In this document: positions 12,145 through 25,300 of the stretch, piece by piece | How positions within the stretch are numbered: position 1 is the first letter of the stretch | Layout: every line of letters begins with the position of its first letter | Assembly (NCBI GenBank): GCA_964057225.1 | Contig: OZ059899.1 | Location: 19,228,501 to 19,292,500, forward strand | Direction of reading: 5' to 3' | Source of the DNA: Auanema rhodensis | Taxonomy: Eukaryota; Nematoda; Chromadorea; Rhabditida; Rhabditidae | DNA: 64,000 nt | The notes under the pieces: model-generated | Seen by the model: the letters and a program-made list of their open reading frames with translations, nothing else | Databases searched by the model: none | Told to the model about the DNA's origin: nothing | Made by a program: the position numbers and the translations under genes

Positions 12145-13904
12145 CATATTAGTCTAAAAACAAATTTTTATTGATATTGGTGCATGGTAACCATGATTTT
12201 GAAATTTACGTGAACTTTAATTTATGCTAATTAAATGTACACGTGATGTGCACTCGGTATGTAACTCGCTTCACGTGAAAGATAAAAAGATGCGGTTTTC
12301 AAAATTAGATTCCCCATGTCCATATTAGTCTAAAAACAAATTTTTATTGATATTGGTGCATGGTAACCATGACTTTGAAATTTACGTGAACTTTAATTTA
12401 TGCTACATAAATGTACACGTGATGTGCACTTGGTATGTAACTCGCTTCACGTGAAAGATAAAGAGATGCGGTTTTCAAAATTAGATTCCCCATGTCCATA
12501 TTAGTCTGAAAACAAATTTTTATTGATATTGGTGCATGGTAACCATGACTTTGAAATTTACGTGAACTTTAATTTATGCTAATTAAACGTACACGTGGTG
12601 TGCACTCGGTATGTAACTAGCTTCACGTGTAAGATAAAGAGATGCGGTTTTCAAAATTAGATTCCCCATGTCCATATTAGTCTAAAAACAAATTTTTATT
12701 GATATTGGTGCATGGTAACCATGATTTTGAAATTTACGTGAACTTTAATTTATGCTACATAAATGTACACGTGATGTGCACTTGGTATGTAACTCGCTTC
12801 ACGTGAAAGATAAAGAGATGCGGTTTTCAAAATTAGATTCCCCATGTCCATATTAGTCTGAAAACAAATTTTTATTGATATTGGTGCATGGTAACCATGA
12901 CTTTGAAATTTACGTGAACTTTAATTTATGCTAATTAAACGTACACGTGGTGTGCACTCGGTATGTAACTAGCTTCACGTGTAAGATAAAGAGATGCGGT
13001 TTTCAAAATTAGATTCCCCATGTCCATATTAGTCTGAAAACAAATTTTTATTGATATTGGTGCATGGTAACCATGACTTTGAAATTTACGTGAACTTTAA
13101 TTTATGCTACATAAATGTACACGTGATGTGCACTTGGTATGTAACTCGCTTCACGTGTAAGATAAAGAGATGCGGTTTTCAAAATTAGATTCCCCATGTC
13201 CATATTAGTCTAAAAACAAATTTTTTTTGATATTGGTGCATGGTAACCATGATTTTGAAATTTACGTGAACTTTAATTTATGCTAATTAAATGTACACGT
13301 GATGTGCACTCGGTATGTAACTCGCTTCACGTGAAAGATAAAAAGATGCGGTTTTCAAAATTAGATTCCCCATGTCCATATTAGTCTAAAAACAAATTTT
13401 TTTTGATATTGGTGCATGGTAACCATGACTTTGAATTTTACGTGAACTTTAATTTATGCTAATTAAACGTACACGTGGTGTGCACTCGGTATGTAACTCG
13501 CTTCACGTGAAAGATAAAGAGATGCGGTTTTCAAAATTAGATTCCCCATGTCCATATTAGTCTAAAAACAAATTTTTATTGATATTGGTGCATGGTAACC
13601 ATGACTTTGAAATTTACGTGAACTTTAATTTATGCTACATAAATGTACACGTGATGTGCACTTGGTATGTAACTCGCTTCACGTGAAAGATAAAAAGATG
13701 CGCTTTTTAAAATTAGATTCCCCATGTCCATATTAGTCTAAAAACAAATTTTTATTGATATTGGTGCATGGTAACCATGACTTTGAAATTTACGTGAACT
13801 TTAATTTATGCTACATAAATGTACACGTGATGTGCACTTGGTATGTAACTCGCTTCACGTGAAAGATAAAGAGATGCGGTTTTCAAAATTAGATTCCCCA
13901 TGTC
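11089..13904. repeat. HOR block alpha, copy 2
   Basis: Second copy of 1-2816, with the same order of 16 subtypes and only two substitutions noticed by eye. Such high identity over 2.8 kb, against visible differences between adjacent monomers, points to duplication of a multi-monomer segment and not to monomer-by-monomer homogenisation. Confidence 0.85.
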
Positions 13905-14608
13905 CATATTAGTCTAAAAACAAATTTTTATTGATATTGGTGCATGGTAACCATGATTTTGAAATTTACGTGAACTTTAATTTATGCTAATTAAATGTAC
14001 ACGTGGTGTGCACTCGGTATGTAACTCGCTTCACGTGAAAGATAAAGAGATGCAGTTATCAAAATTAGATTCCCCATGTCCATATTAGTCTAAAAACAAA
14101 TTTTTATTGATATTGGTGCATGGTAACCATGACTTTGAAATTTACGTGAACTTTAATTTATGCTAATTAAATGTACACGTGGTGTGCACTCGGTATGTAA
14201 CTCGCTTCACGTGAAAGATAAAGAGATGCAGTTATCAAAATTAGATTCCCCATGTCCATATTAGTCTAAAAACAAATTTTTATTGATATTGGTGCATGGT
14301 AACCATGACTTTGAAATTTACGTGAACTTTAATTTATGCTAATTAAATGTACACGTGGTGTGCACTCGGTATGTAACTCGCTTCACGTGAAAGATAAAGA
14401 GATGCAGTTATCAAAATTAGATTCCCCATGTCCATATTAGTCTAAAAACAAATTTTTATTGATATTGGTGCATGGTAACCATGACTTTGAAATTTACGTG
14501 AACTTTAATTTATGCTAATTAAACGTACACGTGTTGTGCACTCGGTATGTAACTCGCTTCACGTGGAAGATAAAGAGATGCGGTTTTCAAAATTAGATTC
14601 TTCATGTC
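13905..14608. repeat. H-H-H-I run, copy 2
   Basis: Matches 2993-3696 at an offset of 10,912 bp. It directly follows the G monomer because the E monomer found at 2817-2992 is missing here. Confidence 0.8.
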
Positions 14609-17424
14609 CATATTAGTCTAAAAACAATTTTTTACTGATATTGGTGCATGGTAACCATGATTTTGAAATTTACGTGAACTTTAATTTATGCTAATTAAAT
14701 GTACACGTGGTGTGCACTCGGTATGTAACTCGCTTCACGTGAAAGATAAAGAGATGCGGTTTTCAAAATTAGATTCCCCATGTCCATATTAGTCTAAAAA
14801 CAAATTTTTATTGATATTGGTGCATGGTAACCATGACTTTGAAATTTACGTGAACTTTAATTTATGCTAATTAAACGTACACGTGGTGTGCACTCGGTAT
14901 GTAACTCGCTTCACGTGAAAGATAAAGAGATGCGGTTCTCAAAATTAGATTCCCCATGTCCATATTAGTCTAAAAACAAATTTTTTTTGATATTGGTGTA
15001 TATTAACCATGATTTTGAAATTTACGTGAACTTTAATTTATGCTAATTAAATGTACACGTGGTGTGCACTCGGTATGTAACTCGCTTCACGTGAAAGATA
15101 AGGAGATGCGGTTTTCAAAATTAGATTCCCCATGTCCATATTAGTCTAAAAACAAATTTTTATTGATATTGGTGCATGGTAACCATGACTTTGAATTTTA
15201 CGTGAACTTTAATTTATGCTAATCAAACGTACACGTGGTGTGCATTCGGTATGTAACTCGCTTCACGTGAAAGATAAAGAGATGCGGTTTTCAAAATTAG
15301 ATTCATCATGTCCATATTAGTCTAAAAACAAATTTTTATTGATATTGGTGCATGGTAACCATGATTTTGAAATTTACGTGAACTTTAATTTATGCTAATT
15401 AAACGTACACGTGATGTGCACTTGGTATGTAACTCGCTTCACGTGAAAGATAAAGAGATGCGGTTTTTAAAATTAGATTCCCCATGTCCATATTAGTCTA
15501 AAAACAAATTTTTATTGATATTGGTGCATGGTAACCATGACTTTGAAATTTACGTGAACTTTAATTTATGCTAATTAAACGTACACGTGGTGTGCACTCG
15601 GTATGTAACTCGCTTCACGTGAAAGATAAAGAGATGCGGTTTTCAAAATTAGATTCCCCATGTCCATATTAGTCTAAAAACAAATTTTTTTTGATATTGG
15701 TGCATGGTAACCATGATTTTGAAATTTACGTGAACTTTAATTTATGCTAATTAAATGTACACGTGATGTGCACTCGGTATGTAACTCGCTTCACGTGAAA
15801 GATAAAAAGATGCGGTTTTCAAAATTAGATTCCCCATGTCCATATTAGTCTAAAAACAAATTTTTTTTGATATTGGTGTATGGTAACCATGACTTTGAAT
15901 TTTACGTGAACTTTAATTTATGCTAATTAAACGTACACGTGGTGTGCCCTCGGTATGTAACTCGCTTCACGTGAAAGATAAAGAGATGCGGTTTTCAAAA
16001 TTAGATTCCCCATGTCCATATTAGTCTAAAAACAATTTTTTACTGATATTGGTGCATGGTAACCATGATTTTGAAATTTACGTGAACTTTAATTTATGCT
16101 AATTAAATGTACACGTGGTGTGCACTCGGTATGTAACTCGCTTCACGTGAAAGATAAAGAGATGCGGTTTTCAAAATTAGATTCCCCATGTCCATATTAG
16201 TCTAAAAACAAATTTTTATTGATATTGGTGCATGGTAACCATGACTTTGAAATTTACGTGAACTTTAATTTATGCTAATTAAACGTACACGTGGTGTGCA
16301 CTCGGTATGTAACTCGCTTCACGTGAAAGATAAAGAGATGCGGTTCTCAAAATTAGATTCCCCATGTCCATATTAGTCTAAAAACAAATTTTTTTTGATA
16401 TTGGTGTATGGTAACCATGATTTTGAAATTTACGTGAACTTTAATTTATGCTAATTAAATGTACACGTGGTGTGCACTCGGTATGTAACTCGCTTCACGT
16501 GAAAGATAAGGAGATGCGGTTTTCAAAATTAGATTCCCCATGTCCATATTAGTCTAAAAACAAATTTTTATTGATATTGGTGCATGGTAACCATGACTTT
16601 GAATTTTACGTGAACTTTAATTTATGCTAATCAAACGTACACGTGGTGTGCATTCGGTATGTAACTCGCTTCACGTGAAAGATAAAGAGATACGGTTTTC
16701 AAAATTAGATTCCCCATGTCCATATTAGTCTAAAAACAAATTTTTATTGATATTGGTGCATGGTAACCATGATTTTGAAATTTACGTGAACTTTAATTTA
16801 TGCTAATTAAACGTACACGTGATGTGCACTTGGTATGTAACTCGCTTCACGTGAAAGATAAAGAGATGCGGTTTTTAAAATTAGATTCCCCATGTCCATA
16901 TTAGTCTAAAAACAAATTTTTATTGATATTGGTGCATGGTAACCATGACTTTGAAATTTACGTGAACTTTAATTTATGCTAATTAAACGTACACGTGGTG
17001 TGCACTCGGTATGTAACTCGCTTCACGTGAAAGATAAAGAGATGCGGTTTTCAAAATTAGATTCCCCATGTCCATATTAGTCTAAAAACAAATTTTTTTT
17101 GATATTGGTGCATGGTAACCATGATTTTGAAATTTACGTGAACTTTAATTTATGCTAATTAAATGTACACGTGATGTGCACTCGGTATGTAACTCGCTTC
17201 ACGTGAAAGATAAAAAGATGCGGTTTTCAAAATTAGATTCCCCATGTCCATATTAGTCTAAAAACAAATTTTTTTTGATATTGGTGCATGGTAACCATGA
17301 CTTTGAATTTTACGTGAACTTTAATTTATGCTAATTAAACGTACACGTGGTGTGCACTCGGTATGTAACTCGCTTCACGTGAAAGATAAAGAGATGCGGT
17401 TTTCAAAATTAGATTCCCCATGTC
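14609..17424. repeat. 8-monomer HOR (1,408 bp), two tandem copies
   Basis: Copies lie at 14609-16016 and 16017-17424 with order P K L' A' J M B A, where P has T92 and A' has 'aatcaaac' plus 'gcattcgg'. Shared markers are G142 ('aaggag') in L' and 'aatcaaa' in A'. Private changes are 'tatattaacc' (near 15000) and 'attcatc' (near 15301) in copy 1, 'gatacgg' (near 16690) in copy 2, and 'gtgccct' near 15945. Partial copies of the same unit occur at 27632-28863, 29920-30799 and 31328-32031. Confidence 0.85.
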
Positions 17425-20064
17425 CATATTAGTCTAAAAACAAATTTTTATTGATATTGGTGCATGGTAACCATGACTTTGAAATTTACGTGAACTTTAA
17501 TTTATGCTACATAAATGTACACGTGATGTGCACTTGGTATGTAACTCGCTTCACGTGAAAGATAAAAAGATGCGCTTTTTAAAATTAGATTCCCCATGTC
17601 CATATTAGTCTAAAAACAATTTTTTACTGATATTGGTGCATGGTAACCATGACTTTGAAATTTACGTGAACTTTAATTTATGCTAATTAAACGTACACGT
17701 GGTGTGCACTCGGTATGTAACTTGCTTCACGTGTAAGATAAAGAGATGCGGTTTTCAAAATTAGATTCCCCATGTCCATATTAGTCTGAAAACAAATTTT
17801 TATTGATATTGGTGCATGGTAACTATGACTTTGAAATTTACGTGAACTTTAATTTATGCTAATTAAACGTACACGTGGTGTGCACTCGGTATGTAACTAG
17901 CTTCACGTGTAAGATAAAGAGATGCGGTTTTCAAAATTAGATTCCCCATGTCCATATTAGTCTAAAAACAAATTTTTATTGATATTGGTGCATGGTAACC
18001 ATGATTTTGAAATTTACGTGAACTTTAATTTATGCTAATTAAATGTACACGTGGTGTGCACTCGGTATGTAACTCGCTTCACGTGAAAGATAAAGAGATG
18101 CAGTTATCAAAATTAGATTCCCCATGTCCATATTAGTCTAAAAACAAATTTTTATTGATATTGGTGCATGGTAACCATGACTTTGAAATTTACGTGAACT
18201 TTAATTTATGCTAATTAAATGTACACGTGGTGTGCACTCGGTATGTAACTCGCTTCACGTGAAAGATAAAGAGATGCAGTTATCAAAATTAGATTCCCCA
18301 TGTCCATATTAGTCTAAAAACAAATTTTTATTGATATTGGTGCATGGTAACCATGACTTTGAAATTTACGTGAACTTTAATTTATGCTAATTAAACGTAC
18401 ACGTGGTGTGCACTCGGTATGTAACTCGCTTCACGTGAAAGATAAAGAGATGCGGTTCTCAAAATTAGATTCCCCATGTCCATATTAGTCTAAAAACAAA
18501 TTTTTTTTGATATTGGTGTATGGTAACCATGATTTTGAAATTTACGTGAACTTTAATTTATGCTAATTAAACGTACACGTGGTGTGCACTCGGTATGTAA
18601 TTCGCTTCACGTGACAGATAAAGAGATGCGGTTTTCAAAATTAGATTCTTCATGTCCATATTAGTCTAAAAACAATTTTTTACTGATATTGGTGCATGGT
18701 AACCATGATTTTGAAATTTACGTGAACTTTAATTTATGCTAATTAAACGTACACGTGATGTGCACTTGGTATGTAACTCGCTTCACGTGAAAGATAAAGA
18801 GATGCGGTTTTTAAAATTAGATTCCCCATGTCCATATTAGTCTAAAAACAAATTTTTATTGATATTGGTGCATGGTAACCATGACTTTGAAATTTACGTG
18901 AACTTTAATTTATGCTAATTAAACGTACACGTGGTGTGCACTCGGTATGTAACTCGCTTCACGTGAAAGATAAAGAGATGCGGTTTTCAAAATTAGATTC
19001 CCCATGTCCATATTAGTCTAAAAACAAATTTTTATTGATATTGGTGCATGGTAACCATGACTTTGAAATTTACGTGAACTTTAATTTATGCTAATTAAAC
19101 GTACACGTGGTGTGCACTCGGTATGTAACTCGCTTCACGTGAAAGATAAAGAGATGCGGTTTTCAAAATTAGATTCCCCATGTCCATATTAGTCTAAAAA
19201 CAAATTTTTTTTGATATTGGTTCATGGTAACCATGACTTTGAAATTTACGTGAACTTTAATTTATGCTAATTAAACGTACACGTGGTGTGCACTCGGTAT
19301 GTAACTCGCTTCACGTGAAAGATAAAGAGATGCGGTTTTCAAAATTAGATTCCCCATGTCCATATTAGTCTAAAAACAAATTTTTTTTGATATTGGTGCA
19401 TGGTAACCATGATTTTGAAATTTACGTGAACTTTAATTTATGCTAATTAAATGTACACGTGATGTGCACTCGGTATGTAACTCGCTTCACGTGAAAGATA
19501 AAAAGATGCGGTTTTCAAAATTAGATTCCCCATGTCCATATTAGTCTAAAAACAAATTTTTTTTGATATTGGTGCATGGTAACCATGACTTTGAATTTTA
19601 CGTGAACTTTAATTTATGCTAATTAAACGTACACGTGGTGTGCACTCGGTATGTAACTCGCTTCACGTGAAAGATAAAGAGATGCGGTTTTCAAAATTAG
19701 ATTCCCCATGTCCATATTAGTCTAAAAACAAATTTTTATTGATATTGGTGCATGGTAACCATGACTTTGAAATTTACGTGAACTTTAATTTATGCTATAT
19801 AAATGTACACGTGATGTGCACTTGGTATGTAACTCGCTTCACGTGAAAGATAAAGAGATGCAGTTATCAAAATTAGATTCCCCATGTCCATATTAGTCTA
19901 AAAACAAATTTTTATTGATATTGGTGCATGGTAACCATGACTTTGAAATTTACGTGAACTTTAATTTATGCTAATTAAATGTACACGTGGTGTGCACTCG
20001 GTATGTAACTCGCTTCACGTGAAAGATAAAGAGATGCAGTTATCAAAATTAGATTCCCCATGTC
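17073..20064. repeat. HOR block gamma, copy 2
   Basis: Second copy of 7041-10032. Differences include 'cttgc' instead of 'ctcgc' in the D monomer, 'aactatg' in the E monomer, 'ggttcatgg' near 19219, and 'atataaat' replacing 'acataaat' in the N monomer. The last three monomer types feed directly into the tandem 6-monomer repeat that follows. Confidence 0.8.
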
Positions 20065-22351
20065 CATATTAGTCTAAAAACAAATTTTTATTGATATTGG
20101 TGCATGGTAACCATGACTTTGAAATTTACGTGAACTTTAATTTATGCTAATTAAACGTACACGTGGTGTGCACTCGGTATGTAACTCGCTTCACGTGAAA
20201 GATAAAGAGATGCGGTTTTCAAAATTAGATTCCCCATGTCCATATTAGTCTAAAAACAAATTTTTTTTGATATTGGTGCATGGTAACCATGACTTTGAAA
20301 TTTACGTGAACTTTAATTTATGCTAATTAAACGTACACGTGGTGTGCACTCGGTATGTAACTCGCTTCACGTGAAAGATAAAGAGATGCGGTTTTCAAAA
20401 TTAGATTCCCCATGTCCATATTAGTCTAAAAACAAATTTTTTTGATATTGGTGCATGGTAACCATGATTTTGAAATTTACGTGAACTTTAATTTATGCTA
20501 ATTAAATGTACACGTGATGTGCACTCGGTATGTAACTCGCTTCACGTGAAAGATAAAAAGATGCGGTTTTCAAAATTAGATTCCCCATGTCCATATTAGT
20601 CTAAAAACAAATTTTTTTTGATATTGGTGCATGGTAACCATGACTTTGAATTTTACGTGAACTTTAATTTATGCTAATTAAACGTACACGTGGTGTGCAC
20701 TCGGTATGTAACTCGCTTCACGTGAAAGATAAAGAGATGCGGTTTTCAAAATTAGATTCCCCATGTCCATATTAGTCTAAAAACAAATTTTTATTGATAT
20801 TGGTGCATGGTAACCATGACTTTGAAATTTACGTGAACTTTAATTTATGCTATATAAATGTACACGTGATGTGCACTTGGTATGTAACTCGCTTCACGTG
20901 AAAGATAAAGAGATGCAGTTATCAAAATTAGATTCCCCATGTCCATATTAGTCTAAAAACAAATTTTTATTGATATTGGTGCATGGTAACCATGACTTTG
21001 AAATTTACGTGAACTTTAATTTATGCTAATTAAATGTACACGTGGTGTGCACTCGGTATGTAACTCGCTTCACGTGAAAGATAAAGAGATGCAGTTATCA
21101 AAATTAGATTCCCCATGTCCATATTAGTCTAAAAACAAATTTTTATTGATATTGGTGCATGGTAACCATGACTTTGAAATTTACGTGAACTTTAATTTAT
21201 GCTAATTAAACGTACACGTGGTGTGCACTCGGTATGTAACTCGCTTCACGTGAAAGATAAAGAGATGCGGTTTTCAAAATTAGATTCCCCATGTCCATAT
21301 TAGTCTAAAAACAAATTTTTTTTGATATTGGTGCATGGTAACCATGACTTTGAAATTTACGTGAACTTTAATTTATGCTAATTAAACGTACACGTGGTGT
21401 GCACTCGGTATGTAACTCGCTTCACGTGAAAGATAAAGAGATGCGGTTTTCAAAATTAGATTCCCCATGTCCATATTAGTCTAAAAACAATTTTTTTTTG
21501 ATATTGGTGCATGGTAACCATGATTTTGAAATTTACGTGAACTTTAATTTATGCTAATTAAATGTACACGTGATGTGCACTCGGTATGTAACTCGCTTCA
21601 CGTGAAAGATAAAAAGATGCGGTTTTCAAAATTAGATTCCCCATGTCCATATTAGTCTAAAAACAAATTTTTTTTGATATTGGTGCATGGTAACCATGAC
21701 TTTGAATTTTACGTGAACTTTAATTTATGCTAATTAAACGTACACGTGGTGTGCACTCGGTATGTAACTCGCTTCACGTGAAAGATAAAGAGATGCGGTT
21801 TTCAAAATTAGATTCCCCATGTCCATATTAGTCTAAAAACAAATTTTTATTGATATTGGTGCATGGTAACCATGACTTTGAAATTTACGTGAACTTTAAT
21901 TTATGCTATATAAATGTACACGTGATGTGCACTTGGTATGTAACTCGCTTCACGTGAAAGATAAAGAGATGCAGTTATCAAAATTAGATTCCCCATGTCC
22001 ATATTAGTCTAAAAACAAATTTTTATTGATATTGGTGCATGGTAACCATGACTTTGAAATTTACGTGAACTTTAATTTATGCTAATTAAATGTACACGTG
22101 GTGTGCACTCGGTATGTAACTCGCTTCACGTGAAAGATAAAGAGATGCAGTTATCAAAATTAGATTCCCCATGTCCATATTAGTCTAAAAACAAATTTTT
22201 ATTGATATTGGTGCATGGTAACCATGACTTTGAAATTTACGTGAACTTTAATTTATGCTAATTAAACGTACACGTGGTGTGCACTCGGTATGTAACTCGC
22301 TTCACGTGAAAGATAAAGAGATGCGGTTTTCAAAATTAGATTCCCCATGTC
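19185..22351. repeat. 6-monomer HOR (about 1,056 bp), three tandem copies
   Basis: Copies are 19185-20240, 20241-21295 (1,055 bp because of a 1-bp deletion) and 21296-22351, each in the order M(T-run) B A N H M. All three share a private change at monomer 85-92, 'atataaat' instead of 'acataaat', at 19797, 20852 and 21908. This marker is seen nowhere else in the window, so the three units descend from one recent ancestor. The next unit (22352 on) reverts to 'acataaat'. Confidence 0.9.
20417..20591. repeat. The only length-variant monomer (175 bp)
   Basis: This B monomer has seven T instead of eight in the run at monomer 21-28. Start-to-start distance to the next monomer (20592) is 175 bp. It is the single net length change between base 1 and base 63888. 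A real homopolymer slippage event and a sequencing error are equally possible. Confidence 0.85.
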
Positions 22352-25300
22352 CATATTAGTCTAAAAACAAATTTTTATTGATATTGGTGCATGGTAACCA
22401 TGACTTTGAAATTTACGTGAACTTTAATTTATGCTACATAAATGTACACGTGATGTGCACTTGGTATGTAACTCGCTTCACGTGAAAGATAAAGAGATGC
22501 AGTTATCAAAATTAGATTCCCCATGTCCATATTAGTCTAAAAACAAATTTTTATTGATATTGGTGCATGGTAACCATGACTTTGAAATTTACGTGAACTT
22601 TAATTTATGCTAATTAAATGTACACGTGGTGTGCACTCGGTATGTAACTCGCTTCACGTGAAAGATAAAGAGATGCAGTTATCAAAATTAGATTCCCCAT
22701 GTCCATATTAGTCTAAAAACAAATTTTTATTGATATTGGTGCATGGTAACCATGACTTTGAAATTTACGTGAACTTTAATTTATGCTAATTAAACGTACA
22801 CGTGGTGTGCACTCGGTATGTAACTCGCTTCACGTGAAAGATAAAGAGATGCGGTTTTCAAAATTAGATTCCCCATGTCCATATTAGTCTAAAAACAAAT
22901 TTTTATTGATATTGGTGCATGGTAACCATGACTTTGAAATTTACGTGAACTTTAATTTATGCTAATTAAACGTACACGTGGTGTGCACTCGGTATGTAAC
23001 TCGCTTCACGTGAAAGATAAAGAGATGCGGTTTTCAAAATTAGATTCCCCATGTCCATATTAGTCTAAAAACAAATTTTTTTTGATATTGGTGCATGGTA
23101 ACCATGACTTTGAAATTTACGTGAACTTTAATTTATGCTAATTAAACGTACACGTGGTGTGCACTCGGTATGTAACTCGCTTCACGTGAAAGATAAAGAG
23201 ATGCGGTTTTCAAAATTAGATTCCCCATGTCCATATTAGTCTAAAAACAAATTTTTTTTGATATTGGTGCATGGTAACCATGATTTTGAAATTTACGTGA
23301 ACTTTAATTTATGCTAATTAAATGTACACGTGATGTGCACTCGGTATGTAACTCGCTTCACGTGAAAGATAAAAAGATGCGGTTTTCAAAATTAGATTCC
23401 TCATGTCCATATTAGTCTAAAAACAAATTTTTTTTGATATTGGTGCATGGTAACCATGACTTTGAATTTTACGTGAACTTTAATTTATGCTAATTAAACG
23501 TACACGTGGTGTGCACTCGGTATGTAACTCGCTTCACGTGAAAGATAAAGAGATGCGGTTTTCAAAATTAGATTCCCCATGTCCATATTAGTCTAAAAAC
23601 AAATTTTTATTGATATTGGTGCATGGTAACCATGACTTTGAAATTTACGTGAACTTTAATTTATGCTACATAAATGTACACGTGATGTGCACTTGGTATG
23701 TAACTCGCTTCACGTGAAAGATAAAGAGATGCAGTTATCAAAATTAGATTCCCCATGTCCATATTAGTCTAAAAACAAATTTTTATTGATATTGGTGCAT
23801 GGTAACCATGACTTTGAAATTTACGTGAACTTTAATTTATGCTAATTAAATGTACACGTGGTGTGCACTCGGTATGTAACTCGCTTCACGTGAAAGATAA
23901 AGAGATGCAGTTATCAAAATTAGATTCCCCATGTCCATATTAGTCTAAAAACAAATTTTTATTGATATTGGTGCATGGTAACCATGACTTTGAAATTTAC
24001 GTGAACTTTAATTTATGCTAATTAAACGTACACGTGGTGTGCACTCGGTATGTAACTCGCTTCACGTGAAAGATAAAGAGATGCGGTTCTCAAAATTAGA
24101 TTCCCCATGTCCATATTAGTCTAAAAACAAATTTTTTTTGATATTGGTGTATGGTAACCATGATTTTGAAATTTACGTGAACTTTAATTTATGCTAATTA
24201 AACGTACACGTGGTGTGCACTCGGTATGTAATTCGCTTCACGTGACAGATAAAGAGATGCGGTTTTCAAAATTAGATTCTTCATGTCCATATTAGTCTAA
24301 AAACAATTTTTTACTGATATTGGTGCATGGTAACCATGATTTTGAAATTTACGTGAACTTTAATTTATGCTAATTAAACGTACACGTGATGTGCACTTGG
24401 TATGTAACTCGCTTCACGTGAAAGATAAAGAGATGCGGTTTTTAAAATTAGATTCCCCATGTCCATATTAGTCTAAAAACAAATTTTTATTGATATTGGT
24501 GCATGGTAACCATGACTTTGAAATTTACGTGAACTTTAATTTATGCTAATTAAACGTACACGTGGTGTGCACTCGGTATGTAACTCGCTTCACGTGAAAG
24601 ATAAAGAGATGCGGTTTTCAAAATTAGATTCCCCATGTCCATATTAGTCTAAAAACAAATTTTTTTTGATATTGGTGCATGGTAACCATGACTTTGAAAT
24701 TTACGTGAACTTTAATTTATGCTAATTAAACGTACACGTGGTGTGCACTCGGTATGTAACTCGCTTCACGTGAAAGATAAAGAGATGCGGTTTTCAAAAT
24801 TAGATTCCCCATGTCCATATTAGTCTAAAAACAAATTTTTTTTGATATTGGTGCATGGTAACCATGACTTTGAATTTTACGTGAACTTTAATTTATGCTA
24901 ATTAAACGTACACGTGGTGTGCACTCGGTATGTAACTCGCTTCACGTGAAAGATAAAGAGATGCGGTTTTCAAAATTAGATTCCCCATGTCCATATTAGT
25001 CTAAAAACAAATTTTTATTGATATTGGTGCATGGTAACCATGACTTTGAAATTTACGTGAACTTTAATTTATGCTACATAAATGTACACGTGATGTGCAC
25101 TTGGTATGTAACTCGCTTCACGTGAAAGATAAAGAGATGCAGTTATCAAAATTAGATTCCCCATGTCCATATTAGTCTTAAAACAAATTTTTATTGATAT
25201 TGGTGCATGGTAACCATGACTTTGAAATTTACGTGAACTTTAATTTATGCTAATTAAATGTACACGTGGTGTGCACTCGGTATGTAACTCGCTTCACGTG

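Noticed and set aside
19796-19804. TATA box in 'tatataaat' of the 6-monomer HOR
   Set aside because: It arises from one substitution in a repeated monomer, there is no gene downstream, and nothing else supports a promoter.
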